Translations under genes and position numbers: made by a program
The notes under the pieces: generated by a model
The model's input: only the letters and a program-made list of their open reading frames with translations
What the model was told of the DNA's origin: nothing
Database searches by the model: none
NCBI RefSeq assembly: GCF_011764445.1
Contig: NZ_BLPG01000001.1
Location: 8,485,316 to 8,549,315, forward strand
Direction of reading: 5' to 3'
Source: Phytohabitans rumicis
GTDB lineage: Bacteria > Actinomycetota > Actinomycetes > Mycobacteriales > Micromonosporaceae
Length of the DNA: 64,000 bases
Shown here: positions 51,143 to 59,752 of the stretch, one piece after another
Position numbering within the stretch: the first letter of the stretch is position 1
How the letters are laid out: every line of letters begins with the position of its first letter

Positions 51143-52435
51143 TCAGGCCACCAGGAGGGGCGCGACGAGGTCCCGCAGCTCGTTGGCGGTCCGCTCGTCG
51201 AGGCGGCCCTCGTCGGCCTGGTCGTCGATGTCGTCGAGCAGGTCCCTGACCCGGTCGCGGATCTGCTCGTCCGACTCGCCGTCCTGGACGTCCTCGCGCA
51301 GCTTGTCGATCCGGTCGCGGAGCCGGCGGGCGGCGCGCCGGTCCATGCGGCCGTCGTTCAGCGCCTCGGTCACGGTCCGGTCCAGCGCCACGAGCACGGC
51401 GGCCGGCGCGGAGGGCGGCGGGGTGGTCGGCGGCGCGGTCGAGGCGGGCGGCGTCGGCGAGACGGTGGCGGTGGCCGTCGGGCCGGGCTGGGCGGCGCCG
51501 GTCGACCCGTCCGGGTAGAGCGCGGCGGCGACCACCGCCACGGTCAACCCGATCGCCATGACCGCGCCGGCGAGGCCGATCTGGAGCAGCCGGTTGGGCT
51601 CGCGCCGGGCCGGGAGGCGCTCGATGATCGTGGGCGGCGACGGGAAGCGGGCGACCGGCGCGGGGGCGACAGCGGGGGAGCCCAGGCGGGCGGCCACCTC
51701 GGCGGCGGTGGGCCGGTCGGCCGGCTGCGCCGCGGTGCAGGCCCGGCACAGGTGGGCGATGTCCGGCGGCAGCCCGGGCACGTCCGGGGCGGCGCCCGGG
51801 CGGGGCGGTCGCCCGGTGAGCGCCTCGTGGAGCAGCACGCCGAGGGCGTACACGTCGCTGGCCGGCTCGGCGGCGGCGCCGGCCAGGCGTTCCGGGGCGA
51901 CGTAGCCGGGGGTGCCGACCACGAGGCCGCGCTCCGGCTCGGGCCGGTCCAGGAGCGCGGCGATGCCGAAGTCGAGCACCTTCGCCCCGGCCGCGGTGAG
52001 CATGACGTTGCCGGGCTTGACGTCCCGGTGCACGACGCCGAGGCGGTGCGCGGCGGCGAGCGCGCCGGCGACCTGCGCCGCCATCCGGGCCGCCTCCGGC
52101 CAGGGCAGGGCGCCGGCCCGCAGGCGGTCCGCCAGCAGCTGGCCGTCGACCAGCTCCATGACGAGGTACGGCACGACCGAGCCGTCCGGCATGGGCGCTT
52201 CGCCGTAGTCGTACACCTGGGTGACGTGGGGGTGGGCGAGGCGGGCCGCCGCACGGGCCTCCCGCCAGGTCGCCGCATGGTCGACGGCCACCGGCGCGGC
52301 GAGCACCTTCACCGCGACGTGGCGGTCGAGCACCGCGTCGCCGGCGCGCCAGACCTCCGACATCCCGCCCAGCCCGATCCGCTCCACCAGCGTGAAGCGA
52401 TCGTGCAGGCGCAGTCCGGGCTGGAACGAGGACAC
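51143..52435 (-). CDS. Ser/Thr protein kinase with membrane anchor
   Basis: A 430-residue Hanks-type kinase. The glycine-rich loop is IGLGGMSEVWRA, the catalytic Lys is in VAVKVLAAP, the loop HRDVKPGNVML has the base Asp, DFGIAALL follows, and GTPGYVAPERL is the P+1 region. After residue 270 a juxtamembrane linker leads to one membrane segment (GLAGAVMAIGLTVAVVAAAL), a Pro/Thr-rich stretch and an extracellular helical region (TVTEALNDGRMDRRAARRLRD). No PASTA repeats are present. The GTG start at 52435 is chosen because homology begins there. The target is unknown. Confidence 0.93.
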   Translation of the reverse strand: MSSFQPGLRLHDRFTLVERIGLGGMSEVWRAGDAVLDRHVAVKVLAAPVAVDHAATWREARAAARLAHPHVTQVYDYGEAPMPDGSVVPYLVMELVDGQLLADRLRAGALPWPEAARMAAQVAGALAAAHRLGVVHRDVKPGNVMLTAAGAKVLDFGIAALLDRPEPERGLVVGTPGYVAPERLAGAAAEPASDVYALGVLLHEALTGRPPRPGAAPDVPGLPPDIAHLCRACTAAQPADRPTAAEVAARLGSPAVAPAPVARFPSPPTIIERLPARREPNRLLQIGLAGAVMAIGLTVAVVAAALYPDGSTGAAQPGPTATATVSPTPPASTAPPTTPPPSAPAAVLVALDRTVTEALNDGRMDRRAARRLRDRIDKLREDVQDGESDEQIRDRVRDLLDDIDDQADEGRLDERTANELRDLVAPLLVA

Positions 52436-52583
52436 GGACAACAGTGTGCGGGGTCCGGTCCAACCGTGTCGCCCGAGGGGTGGCCGCCGATGTGGCAAGA
52501 CACGCCGGCACGCGGCTGACCAGCCCAAACCTCCGGCTGACATACGCTTTTGCCGGAATTATCCGGTATGCCTGGAGGGTGTA

Positions 52584-53162
52584 ATGCGTGCTGCGTGGCT
52601 GTACCGGCTCGGCGTGGTGGCCGCCGCCGGCGTTCTCGTCGTAGGCCCGGCCAGTCCGGCGTGGGCCGTCCAAATCAACATCAATCCCGGCAACGTCCCG
52701 ACGACCGCCGCCAAGGCCGAACAGAACTGCGACCCCAACTTCGGTGGTGGGCCGCACCCCGGCGAGGACGTGTGGGTGTTCAACCTGCCCATGAACAACG
52801 GCGTCTTCCTGTCACTGACCGCGAACTTCGGGGCGAACGGGTCGGTCTCCCTCCCCGGGCCGGCCGGTGAGATCGAAAACGACATGGGTACGAGCAAGGC
52901 GTGGATCATCACCCCGGCGGGCTGGACGCTGACCGGCGCCTCGGCCGAGGTCACGGGTACGGCCCCGCAGTTTGTCCTCACCCACGCCTGCGCGACCGAC
53001 TCCACGCCGAAGCCGACGGTCAAGCCCAGCGGTGCCCCGGAGACCGGTGGCGGCGGCGGGCAGCAGGCCGGAAGCGTGGCTTTGGGCGTCGGTGCTCTCG
53101 CCGTGGCCGGCGCGGCCGGCCTGGTCCTCACCCTGAGCCGCCGGCGCCGCCGTGGGGCCTAG
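52584..53162 (+). CDS. Cell-surface protein with sortase-type anchor
   Basis: A 192-residue protein. The signal peptide (YRLGVVAAAGVLVVGPASPAWA) is followed by a compact domain with two Cys (QNCDPN and HACATD) and a Pro/Thr linker. The C-terminus has PETGGG, then a hydrophobic segment (VALGVGALAVAGAAGLVL) and RRRRR: the order sorting motif, membrane segment, basic tail. PETGG is a variant of LPXTG. It is followed directly by a class E/F-type sortase gene that overlaps its last codons. It is probably the dedicated substrate. Confidence 0.82.
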   Translation: MRAAWLYRLGVVAAAGVLVVGPASPAWAVQININPGNVPTTAAKAEQNCDPNFGGGPHPGEDVWVFNLPMNNGVFLSLTANFGANGSVSLPGPAGEIENDMGTSKAWIITPAGWTLTGASAEVTGTAPQFVLTHACATDSTPKPTVKPSGAPETGGGGGQQAGSVALGVGALAVAGAAGLVLTLSRRRRRGA

Positions 53163-53967
53163 CGCCCGGTACGACGCGGGCCCGGCCCGCCGCTTCCAGC
53201 CCGGCGTGGGGCGCCGCCCGGTGCCCCGCCTCGGCCCTGGTGCCCGGCCCGGTTTCGGGCCGGGCACGGGTGCCCCGCCGCCGCGGCCGCCATCCAGTTC
53301 GCGGGTACGCCGGAACCGGCTGATTGCGTGGCTGCTCGTCGCCGTCCTCGCCGGCTGGGGCGTCACGCAGATCCGGTCCGCCACCGCCGCGCCGGCCGGA
53401 CCGCCCGCCCTGGCCGCGCCCGCCGCGACCGGGGCGCCGGCACCCGTCGTACGGGAGGCGCCGGAGCCGGACCGCGTCCCCGCCGGCATGCCGATCTGGC
53501 GGGCGCCCGCGCTCGACCGGTCGGTCCCGACGAAGATCGCGATTCCGTCCATCAACCTTCGGGCCTGGGTCGACCAGATCGGCCTGCTGCCGGACGGCAC
53601 GATCGAGACACCCCCGTACGAGACAGCGCACCGGGCATCCTGGTACGCCCCCGGGCCGGCGCCCGGCGAGCCGGGTTCCGCGGTGGTCGTCGGCCACGTC
53701 GACTCGAAGAAGGCCGTCGCCGTGTTCTGGTACCTCGCCCGGATCCAGCCCGGCGACCCCATCGAGGTGACCCGCGAGGACGGGCGTACGGCGGTGTTCA
53801 CGGTCAGCACGGTCGAGCGGTTCACCAAGACCGCGTTCCCCACCGACCGCGTGTACGCGGACGTCGACGTACCGGTGTTGCGCCTGGTCACCTGCGGCGG
53901 CCAGTACGAGGCCGGCCGGTACACGGACAACGTGATCGTGTTCGCCAGCATGACCGAGACCCACTGA
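53152..53967 (+). CDS. Class F-type sortase
   Basis: A 271-residue protein. A cytoplasmic Pro/Arg-rich leader is followed by one membrane segment (LIAWLLVAVLAGWGV). The catalytic domain has IPSINLRAWVDQIGLLPDG, the His in VVVGHVDSKKAVAVFW, the Cys in LRLVTCGG and the Arg in AGRYTDNVIV. It overlaps the substrate gene by 11 bp. It cleaves and transfers sorting-signal proteins to the cell wall. The GTG start at 53152 is the first in frame; a shorter start is possible. Confidence 0.9.
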   Translation: MGPSARYDAGPARRFQPGVGRRPVPRLGPGARPGFGPGTGAPPPRPPSSSRVRRNRLIAWLLVAVLAGWGVTQIRSATAAPAGPPALAAPAATGAPAPVVREAPEPDRVPAGMPIWRAPALDRSVPTKIAIPSINLRAWVDQIGLLPDGTIETPPYETAHRASWYAPGPAPGEPGSAVVVGHVDSKKAVAVFWYLARIQPGDPIEVTREDGRTAVFTVSTVERFTKTAFPTDRVYADVDVPVLRLVTCGGQYEAGRYTDNVIVFASMTETH

Positions 53968-53988
53968 CCCGTACGCCGCGCGTTCGCT

Positions 53989-54092
53989 CGTCGATCAAGG
54001 CTTTGTGCGTCGATCAAGGGCATATGGTCGTGGTTTGGAGATCGAAGCGCGGCCGTTTGCCCTTGATCGACGCGGAAGCCCTTGATCGACGC
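53989..54092. repeat. Nested palindromic intergenic repeat, copy E
   Basis: A complete ~104-bp copy between convergent genes (sortase and ABC permease). The inner arm reads TCGATCAAGGGCATATGGTC and the loop carries TTTGGAGATCGAAG. Some 110 bp of G-rich sequence separate it from the permease stop. Confidence 0.9.
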
Positions 54093-54205
54093 GGGCCGGC
54101 GCCGTGGGCGGGGGACGGGAGGGCGGGGACGGGGGCGGGGACGGGGGCGGGGGCAACGATGGGGGCGGCCCGCCCGAGCCGCCCCCCATCTACCCCCGAT
54201 CTGGG

Positions 54206-56758
54206 CTATTCGTGCGCGATGGCGCCCAGCACGTTCAGCCGTGCTGCGCGGATCGCGGGCAGGACCGCGGCGACCACTCCAACGACCGCTGCCAGCACCA
54301 CGAACAGCCCCATCTGGGACCAGGGAAGGACCAGGTCGGTGATGCCGTCGTCCTTCAGGGCGCGCACCACGGAGGCGCCCAGCCCGGATCCGACCACGAC
54401 GCCCAGCAGCGCGCCGAACATCGAGATCACCACGGCCTCGACCGTGACCATCCGCATGGTCTGCGCCCGGCGCAGGCCGATGGCCCGCAGCAGGCCCAGC
54501 TCACGGGTCCGCTCCAGCACCGACAGGGCCAGGGTGTTCACGATCCCGAGTACGGCGATGAGGATCGCCAGCGCCAGCAGGATCTGGATCATCGTGAGGA
54601 CGCCGTCCAGGCTGCTGGTCTGCTCGTCGATGAACGTGCTCCGGTCGGCCACCGAGACCTCGGGGCTGTCCGCGAGCAGCTTGTCCACTTCGGACTGCAC
54701 CTGCGACACCGACGTGCCCGGGTCGAGTTGCAGGTAGCCCTGGGTGGGCTGGGGCACCGCGAAGCCCTTCGCCGCCGTCACCGGGAGCACGAACCCGCTG
54801 TACAGATCCGACTCGTTGTAGACGCCGGAGAGCGTGTACGTCTTCGCGTCGCCCCGGGACGTCTGCACCGAGAGCGTGGCGCCCACGGACAGGCCCATGT
54901 CCTTGGCCGTCTTCGAGTCGACCAGCAGTTGGTCGTCGCCGAGGCTGTCGATGGTGCCGGCGGTGGGCGTGGCCCGGTAGATGTCCTTCAGCGCGCCGAT
55001 GTCGCTGACCGCGGTGACGTACTCCCGCTTTCCGTCGACCGATGCCATGTCGGCGTACAGGCCGGCGACCTCGTGTACCCCGGGCAGGGCCGCGGCCTTG
55101 TCCAGGACGGCGGCGTCGAAGCTCGGCGGGCGTGGCCCGCTCTGCGTGCCGGAGATGACCAGTTCGGCGTTGATGGTGTTCTCGGCGAGCTTGGTGAAGC
55201 TCGACTTGGCCGAGTCGAGGATCACCGTGACGCCGGTGACCAGCGCGATGCCGACCATCAGCGCGGCCGCCGTGATGGCGGTGCGGCGCGGGTTGCGCCC
55301 GGAGTTGAGCCGGCCCAGCTTGCCGGGCACCGACCAGGAGAACAGCCGGCCGAGCAGCGACACCACGGGCTTGCTGATCAGCGGGGTGAGCAGTGCCACG
55401 CCGATGAACGTGATCAGCACTCCACCTAGGACGGTCCACAGTGTCCCGTCGCCGGCGTTGCCGCTGAGGCCGAACGCCAGCAGCGCGCCGCCCGCGGCGC
55501 CGATGATCGCGCCGATGATGGTGACCCGGGTCAGCGGGCGGTCCGGGTTGGCGACGTCCTGCATCGCCGCGACCGGCGGGATGCGGGAGGCCCGCAGCGC
55601 CGGCAGCGTCGCGGCGATCACCGTGACGAGCAGGCCGACCACGAACGAGCTGATCACCGCGCTGGCCGGCACGCCGACCGACGCGATCTCCAGGCCGCCG
55701 CCGCCGAGGTTGCTGAAGGCGAACGCCAGCAGCGCGCCGACCCCGACGCCGGCGCCGAGGCCGAGCAGGGACGCGACCAGGCCGATGATGACCGCCTCGA
55801 CGAGCACCGAGCCGATCATCTGCCGGCGGCTGGCCCCGACCGCGCGCATCAGCGCCAGCTCCCGGGTCCGCTGCGCGACGATGATGGAGAACGTGTTGAG
55901 GATCAGGAAGATCCCCACGAAGAGCGCGACGCCGGCGAAGCCGAGCAGGATGTTGTTGAAGAAGCTCAGCCCCTGCTTGATGCTGTCGGACGCCTCGTCG
56001 GCGAGCTGCTTGCCGGTCTTCACCTCGTACCCGCTGCCGACCGCGGCGGCGATGTCGTCGCGCAGCTTCTCGTGCGAGACGCCGTCCGCGGCCTTCACCG
56101 TGATTCCACTGTAGACACCGGTCTCGCCGAGCATCAGCTTCTGCGCGACCGGCTCGGTGAAGTCGACCTGCTGTACGCCGCCGAGGCTGTCCCGGCCGCC
56201 GCTGTAGCCGAAGATGCCGACGATCTTGAAGTCCTTCTTCGGCTCCAGGGTGAGCACGCCCACCGTGTCGCCGACGGTGACCTTGGCGGTCTTGGCGAGG
56301 GTGGCGTTGATGGCGATCTCGTTGTCGGCGGTCGGGCCGCGGCCCTCGCGCAACTGCACGAGCTCGTCCTCGCCGGTCCAGCTCTCACCGAGCTGCGGCG
56401 GGCCGAACGAGGTGACCACCTTGCCGTTCTTGCCGATGAGGCGGGCGCCGTCGACGGACACGTACGGGGTGACCTTGGCGGCGCCGGGCACCGACCGGAC
56501 GGTGTCCACCGTGGACGTCGGGATCGGGGCCTGCACCTCCTCGCCCTCGAACTCGGAGACCTCCACCTTGGGCTTGGCGCTCACGCCGACGTCGGTCTGC
56601 GACAGCGCGGACGCGAACACCGCGTCGAACGAGCGGCCCAGCGTGTCCGTGAGCACGAACGCCCCGGCCACGAACATCACGCCCAGCACCACCGCCAGCC
56701 CGGACAGGACCAGGCGCAGCTTGCGGGCGAGCAGGCTTTTCAGAGTGGCGCGCAGCAT
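54206..56758 (-). CDS. FtsX/MacB-type ABC transporter permease
   Basis: An 850-residue protein with one N-terminal membrane segment (LVLSGLAVVLGVMFVAGAF), a large extracellular MacB-like domain, three membrane segments around 270-390 with VAQRTRELALMRAVGASRRQMIG, four to five segments in the middle, a second extracellular domain, and a terminal FtsX domain with LERTRELGLLRAIGLRRAQT. This duplicated layout is typical of actinobacterial macrolide- or peptide-type exporters. The start overlaps the ATPase stop by one base. Confidence 0.93.
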   Translation of the reverse strand: MLRATLKSLLARKLRLVLSGLAVVLGVMFVAGAFVLTDTLGRSFDAVFASALSQTDVGVSAKPKVEVSEFEGEEVQAPIPTSTVDTVRSVPGAAKVTPYVSVDGARLIGKNGKVVTSFGPPQLGESWTGEDELVQLREGRGPTADNEIAINATLAKTAKVTVGDTVGVLTLEPKKDFKIVGIFGYSGGRDSLGGVQQVDFTEPVAQKLMLGETGVYSGITVKAADGVSHEKLRDDIAAAVGSGYEVKTGKQLADEASDSIKQGLSFFNNILLGFAGVALFVGIFLILNTFSIIVAQRTRELALMRAVGASRRQMIGSVLVEAVIIGLVASLLGLGAGVGVGALLAFAFSNLGGGGLEIASVGVPASAVISSFVVGLLVTVIAATLPALRASRIPPVAAMQDVANPDRPLTRVTIIGAIIGAAGGALLAFGLSGNAGDGTLWTVLGGVLITFIGVALLTPLISKPVVSLLGRLFSWSVPGKLGRLNSGRNPRRTAITAAALMVGIALVTGVTVILDSAKSSFTKLAENTINAELVISGTQSGPRPPSFDAAVLDKAAALPGVHEVAGLYADMASVDGKREYVTAVSDIGALKDIYRATPTAGTIDSLGDDQLLVDSKTAKDMGLSVGATLSVQTSRGDAKTYTLSGVYNESDLYSGFVLPVTAAKGFAVPQPTQGYLQLDPGTSVSQVQSEVDKLLADSPEVSVADRSTFIDEQTSSLDGVLTMIQILLALAILIAVLGIVNTLALSVLERTRELGLLRAIGLRRAQTMRMVTVEAVVISMFGALLGVVVGSGLGASVVRALKDDGITDLVLPWSQMGLFVVLAAVVGVVAAVLPAIRAARLNVLGAIAHE

Positions 56759-57528
56759 CAGGCCGCCGCCTCACCGGTGAGCACGTCGAGGCGCTTCATC
56801 GTGTCCAGCACCGACTCGGGCGTCGGGTCCAGCAGCTCGGAGACGATCCCGCCGTCGGCGAGGAAGACCACGCGGTCGGCGTACGAGGCGGCCACCGGGT
56901 CGTGCGTCACCATGACGATGGTCTGGCCGTAGTCGCGGACCGAGCGCTGCAGGAAGCCCAGCACCTCGGCGCCGGAGCGGGAGTCCAGGTTGCCGGTCGG
57001 CTCGTCGGCGAAGACCACCTCGGGCCGGGCCACCAGGGCGCGGGCGCACGCCACCCGCTGCTGCTGGCCGCCGGACAGCTGGGACGGCCGGTGGCCGAGC
57101 CGGTCGCCGAGGCCGACCGTCTGGATGACGGTGTCGAACCACGCCTGGTCCGGCTTGCGTCCGGCGATCGACAGCGGGAGCAGGATGTTCTCCCGCGCGG
57201 ACAGCGTCGGCAGCAGGTTGAACTGCTGGAAGATGAAGCCCACCTTGTCCCGCCGCAGCTTGGTCAGGCCGGCGTCGCCGAGTCCGGTCACCACCGTGTC
57301 GCCGATGGAGACCTGCCCGCGCGTCACCGAGTCCAGCCCGGCCAGGCAGTGCATCAATGTGGACTTGCCGGACCCGGACGGGCCCATGATCGCGGTGAAC
57401 CTGCCCCGTTCGAACTCGGCGGTCACCCCTCGCAGCGCGACCACCTGGGCCTCGCCGGAGCCGTACACCTTCCACACGTCGCTGGCGCGGGCCGCCACGT
57501 GCGTGTCTCGGGCTACCGTCGTTGTCAC
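56758..57528 (-). CDS. ABC transporter ATP-binding protein (MacB/LolD type)
   Basis: A 256-residue protein. Walker A is GPSGSGKST, the Q-loop is in FIFQQFNLLP, the signature is LSGGQQQRV, Walker B is VVFADEPTGNLDSR and the H-loop is in VMVTHDPVAA. The GTG at 57528 has GAGGGGG upstream, and homology begins there. It powers the permease encoded downstream. The two-component genes at 57814-59743 read toward it and are probable regulators, as in bacitracin- or lantibiotic-type resistance modules. Confidence 0.94.
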   Translation of the reverse strand: MTTTVARDTHVAARASDVWKVYGSGEAQVVALRGVTAEFERGRFTAIMGPSGSGKSTLMHCLAGLDSVTRGQVSIGDTVVTGLGDAGLTKLRRDKVGFIFQQFNLLPTLSARENILLPLSIAGRKPDQAWFDTVIQTVGLGDRLGHRPSQLSGGQQQRVACARALVARPEVVFADEPTGNLDSRSGAEVLGFLQRSVRDYGQTIVMVTHDPVAASYADRVVFLADGGIVSELLDPTPESVLDTMKRLDVLTGEAAA

Positions 57529-57671
57529 TTGTCCCCCTCGGAAGAAAATCTGGTCCGGCCGGAGCTTCGTGCGCACCGGCCGGCAGCATCCATGGTCAGG
57601 GCGGGCAAGAGCGGAATCGTCCGTCCACGGGGTGAACCCGAAACCCACCTTTCGATGCGGGCCACCCCCTA

Positions 57672-57701
57672 CACGCGCTCAGGGTTACCCCTGAGCGCGT
57701 G
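57672..57701. promoter_or_regulatory. Perfect hairpin between the two-component genes and the ABC transporter
   Basis: Arms CACGCGCTCAGGG and exact complement, loop TTAC. It lies 113 bp after the response-regulator stop and about 145 bp before the ATPase start, both reading leftward. It may terminate the regulator transcript or be the operator of the response regulator. No T-tract follows. The rest of 57529-57813 shows nothing further. Confidence 0.5.
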
Positions 57702-57813
57702 CACCCCCGATGCTTTGTCTCACGCTAGGTGACCAGGGGCGCCGAGCCGTCGTGCTTGCGGAGAGTCTTCGGGTACGTCCCCCGCCGGGCGCCCGCTACT
57801 CCTGCAGGAGGAG

Positions 57814-58491
57814 TCAGGCGCCGGGGCGTACCAGACCCGTCTCGTACGCGAGGACGACCGCCTGTACGCGGTCGCGCAGCCCGAGCTTGGTCAGCACGTG
57901 CCCGACATGCGTCTTGATGGTGGTTTCGCTCACCGACAGCGCCCCGGCGATCTCCGCGTTGGACAGCCCGCGGGCCACCTGGATGAGCACCTCGCGCTCC
58001 CGCTCGGTCAGCGAGTCCAGCGCCTTCGGCGGCGTCGCCGACGGGTCCGGCAGGCTCTCCGCGAAGCGGTCCAGCAGCCGCTTGAGGATCCGCGGCGCGA
58101 CCACCGCCTCGCCCGCGGCCACCGTGCGGATCGCGGTGACCAGGTCTTCCGCGGGTACGTCCTTGGCCAGGAACCCGCTCGCGCCGGCCCGCAGCGCGCC
58201 GACGACGTACTCGTCGAGGTCGAAGGTGGTCAGGATGAGCACCCGCACCGGCAGGCGGGCGTCGACGATCGCGCGGGTCGCGGCCACCCCGTCCATGCGG
58301 GGCATCCGGATGTCCATGAGGACGACGTCCGGCAGCAGCCGGCGGGCCAGGTCGACGGCCTCGGCCCCGTCGCCGGCCTCGCCGACGATGTCCAGGTCCT
58401 CCTCCGCGCCGAGCACCATCCGGAACCCGGTACGCAGCAGCGGCTGGTCGTCGGCGAGCAGAATCCGTACCGGCCGCTCGGTGCCTGTCAC
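57814..58491 (-). CDS. NarL/FixJ-type response regulator
   Basis: A 225-residue protein. The receiver has ADDQPLLR, the phosphorylated Asp in VVLMDIRMP, TTFDLDEY and FLAKDVPAEDL. The LuxR-type HTH is LTEREREVLIQVARGLSNAEIA followed by ETTIKTHVGHVLTKL. The GTG at 58491 follows the kinase gene by 19 bp. It probably activates the ABC exporter operon ahead of it. Confidence 0.94.
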   Translation of the reverse strand: MTGTERPVRILLADDQPLLRTGFRMVLGAEEDLDIVGEAGDGAEAVDLARRLLPDVVLMDIRMPRMDGVAATRAIVDARLPVRVLILTTFDLDEYVVGALRAGASGFLAKDVPAEDLVTAIRTVAAGEAVVAPRILKRLLDRFAESLPDPSATPPKALDSLTEREREVLIQVARGLSNAEIAGALSVSETTIKTHVGHVLTKLGLRDRVQAVVLAYETGLVRPGA

Positions 58492-58510
58492 GCGTGCTCC
58501 TCTTTACCCG

Positions 58511-59743
58511 TCAACGCTGTTCCATGGGGATCTTCGCGTACACCCGGAAGCCGCCGCCGGGCCGGGGGCCGGTGCGCAGCGTGCCGCCGTAGAGGGCGAC
58601 CCGCTCGCGCATGCCGACCAGGCCGTGGCCGACCCGGTCCGAGCCCGGCGCGGGCCCGCGGCCGGTGTCGAACACCTCGACGATCAGCCAGTACACGCCG
58701 AAGCTGAGCCGGACCTGCGCGGTGGCCGACCCGGCGTGCTTGAGCGCGTTGGTCAGCGCCTCCTGCACGATCCGGTAGATGGTCAGCGCCACCCCGGGAT
58801 CGAGCGGGCCGGGGGAGCCGTCGACCCGCAGCGCCACCGGCAGGCCCGCCTCGCGTACCTGCTCGACCAGCGCCTCGATGCCGGCCAGGCCCGGCTGCGG
58901 GCTCAGGTCGGCGGCCGGCTCGGCGTCGGTGCGCAGCACGTCGAGCAGGCGCCGCATCTCGCGCAGCGTGGTGCGGCTGGTGTCCTCGATGGTGGCGAGG
59001 GCCTCGTCGGCGGAGTCCGGGTCGCGGCTCAGCACCCGCCGCGCGCCGGTGGCCAGCACGCCCATCACGCTGACGTGGTGCGCGACCACGTCGTGCAGCT
59101 CGCGGGCGATGCGCCGGCGCTCGTCGCCGACCGCCTGCTCGGCGAGGGCGCGCTGGTTTTCCTCGGCGGCGCGGGCCCGCTCCTCCAGCGCCGCCGTCGA
59201 GGTGCGCCGGGCGTGCACGGTGCGGCCGACGAAGAAGCACACCATGGCGATGAGGCCGTTGAGGAAGATGACGTAGCCGGCCGACATGTCGTTCGGGCGC
59301 AGGTCGGGCGGCGTGACCAGGTTGAGGATCACGACCGGCACCCAGAGCAGCGCGGTGGCCAGCGAGGCTCGCGGCAGCACGAACTGGGCCGCGACCGTGT
59401 ACGTCAGCAGCAGGATCGCCACCGTCCCGGTGACCATCTGGTGCTCGGTGACCGCCGAGGCGGCGCCGGCGGCCAGCAGCAGCACCACCGAGCTCCACGG
59501 GGCGGTCCGGCGCAGCAGCAGCGGCAGGGCGCCGGTGAGGCTCAACAGCACGACACCCGGCCAGCCGACCTCGCGCGGCTGCGGTGGGCCGATGGCGGTC
59601 AGTACCAGCTCGACGGCGACGACCGCGGCGGCGAGCAGGCCGTCGTAGCGCAGCGTGCGGCGGGTCTCGCCGTCCAGGCGCAACCGTGCCCACCAGCCGC
59701 CGAACAGCGGCCGGCCGGCGAGCGGAGCGTCGGCGCGGGCCAT
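58511..59743 (-). CDS. Sensor histidine kinase (NarX/DesK type)
   Basis: A 410-residue protein with four to five N-terminal membrane segments (about 30-170), the HisKA_3 motif DERRRIARELHDVVAHHVSVM with the phosphorylated His, and an ATPase domain with QEALTNALKHAG and HGLVGMRERV. It has no long extracellular loop, so like DesK it may sense the membrane itself or work through the transporter. It forms an operon with the regulator. Confidence 0.94.
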   Translation of the reverse strand: MARADAPLAGRPLFGGWWARLRLDGETRRTLRYDGLLAAAVVAVELVLTAIGPPQPREVGWPGVVLLSLTGALPLLLRRTAPWSSVVLLLAAGAASAVTEHQMVTGTVAILLLTYTVAAQFVLPRASLATALLWVPVVILNLVTPPDLRPNDMSAGYVIFLNGLIAMVCFFVGRTVHARRTSTAALEERARAAEENQRALAEQAVGDERRRIARELHDVVAHHVSVMGVLATGARRVLSRDPDSADEALATIEDTSRTTLREMRRLLDVLRTDAEPAADLSPQPGLAGIEALVEQVREAGLPVALRVDGSPGPLDPGVALTIYRIVQEALTNALKHAGSATAQVRLSFGVYWLIVEVFDTGRGPAPGSDRVGHGLVGMRERVALYGGTLRTGPRPGGGFRVYAKIPMEQR

Positions 59744-59752
59744 GCAGCGACG

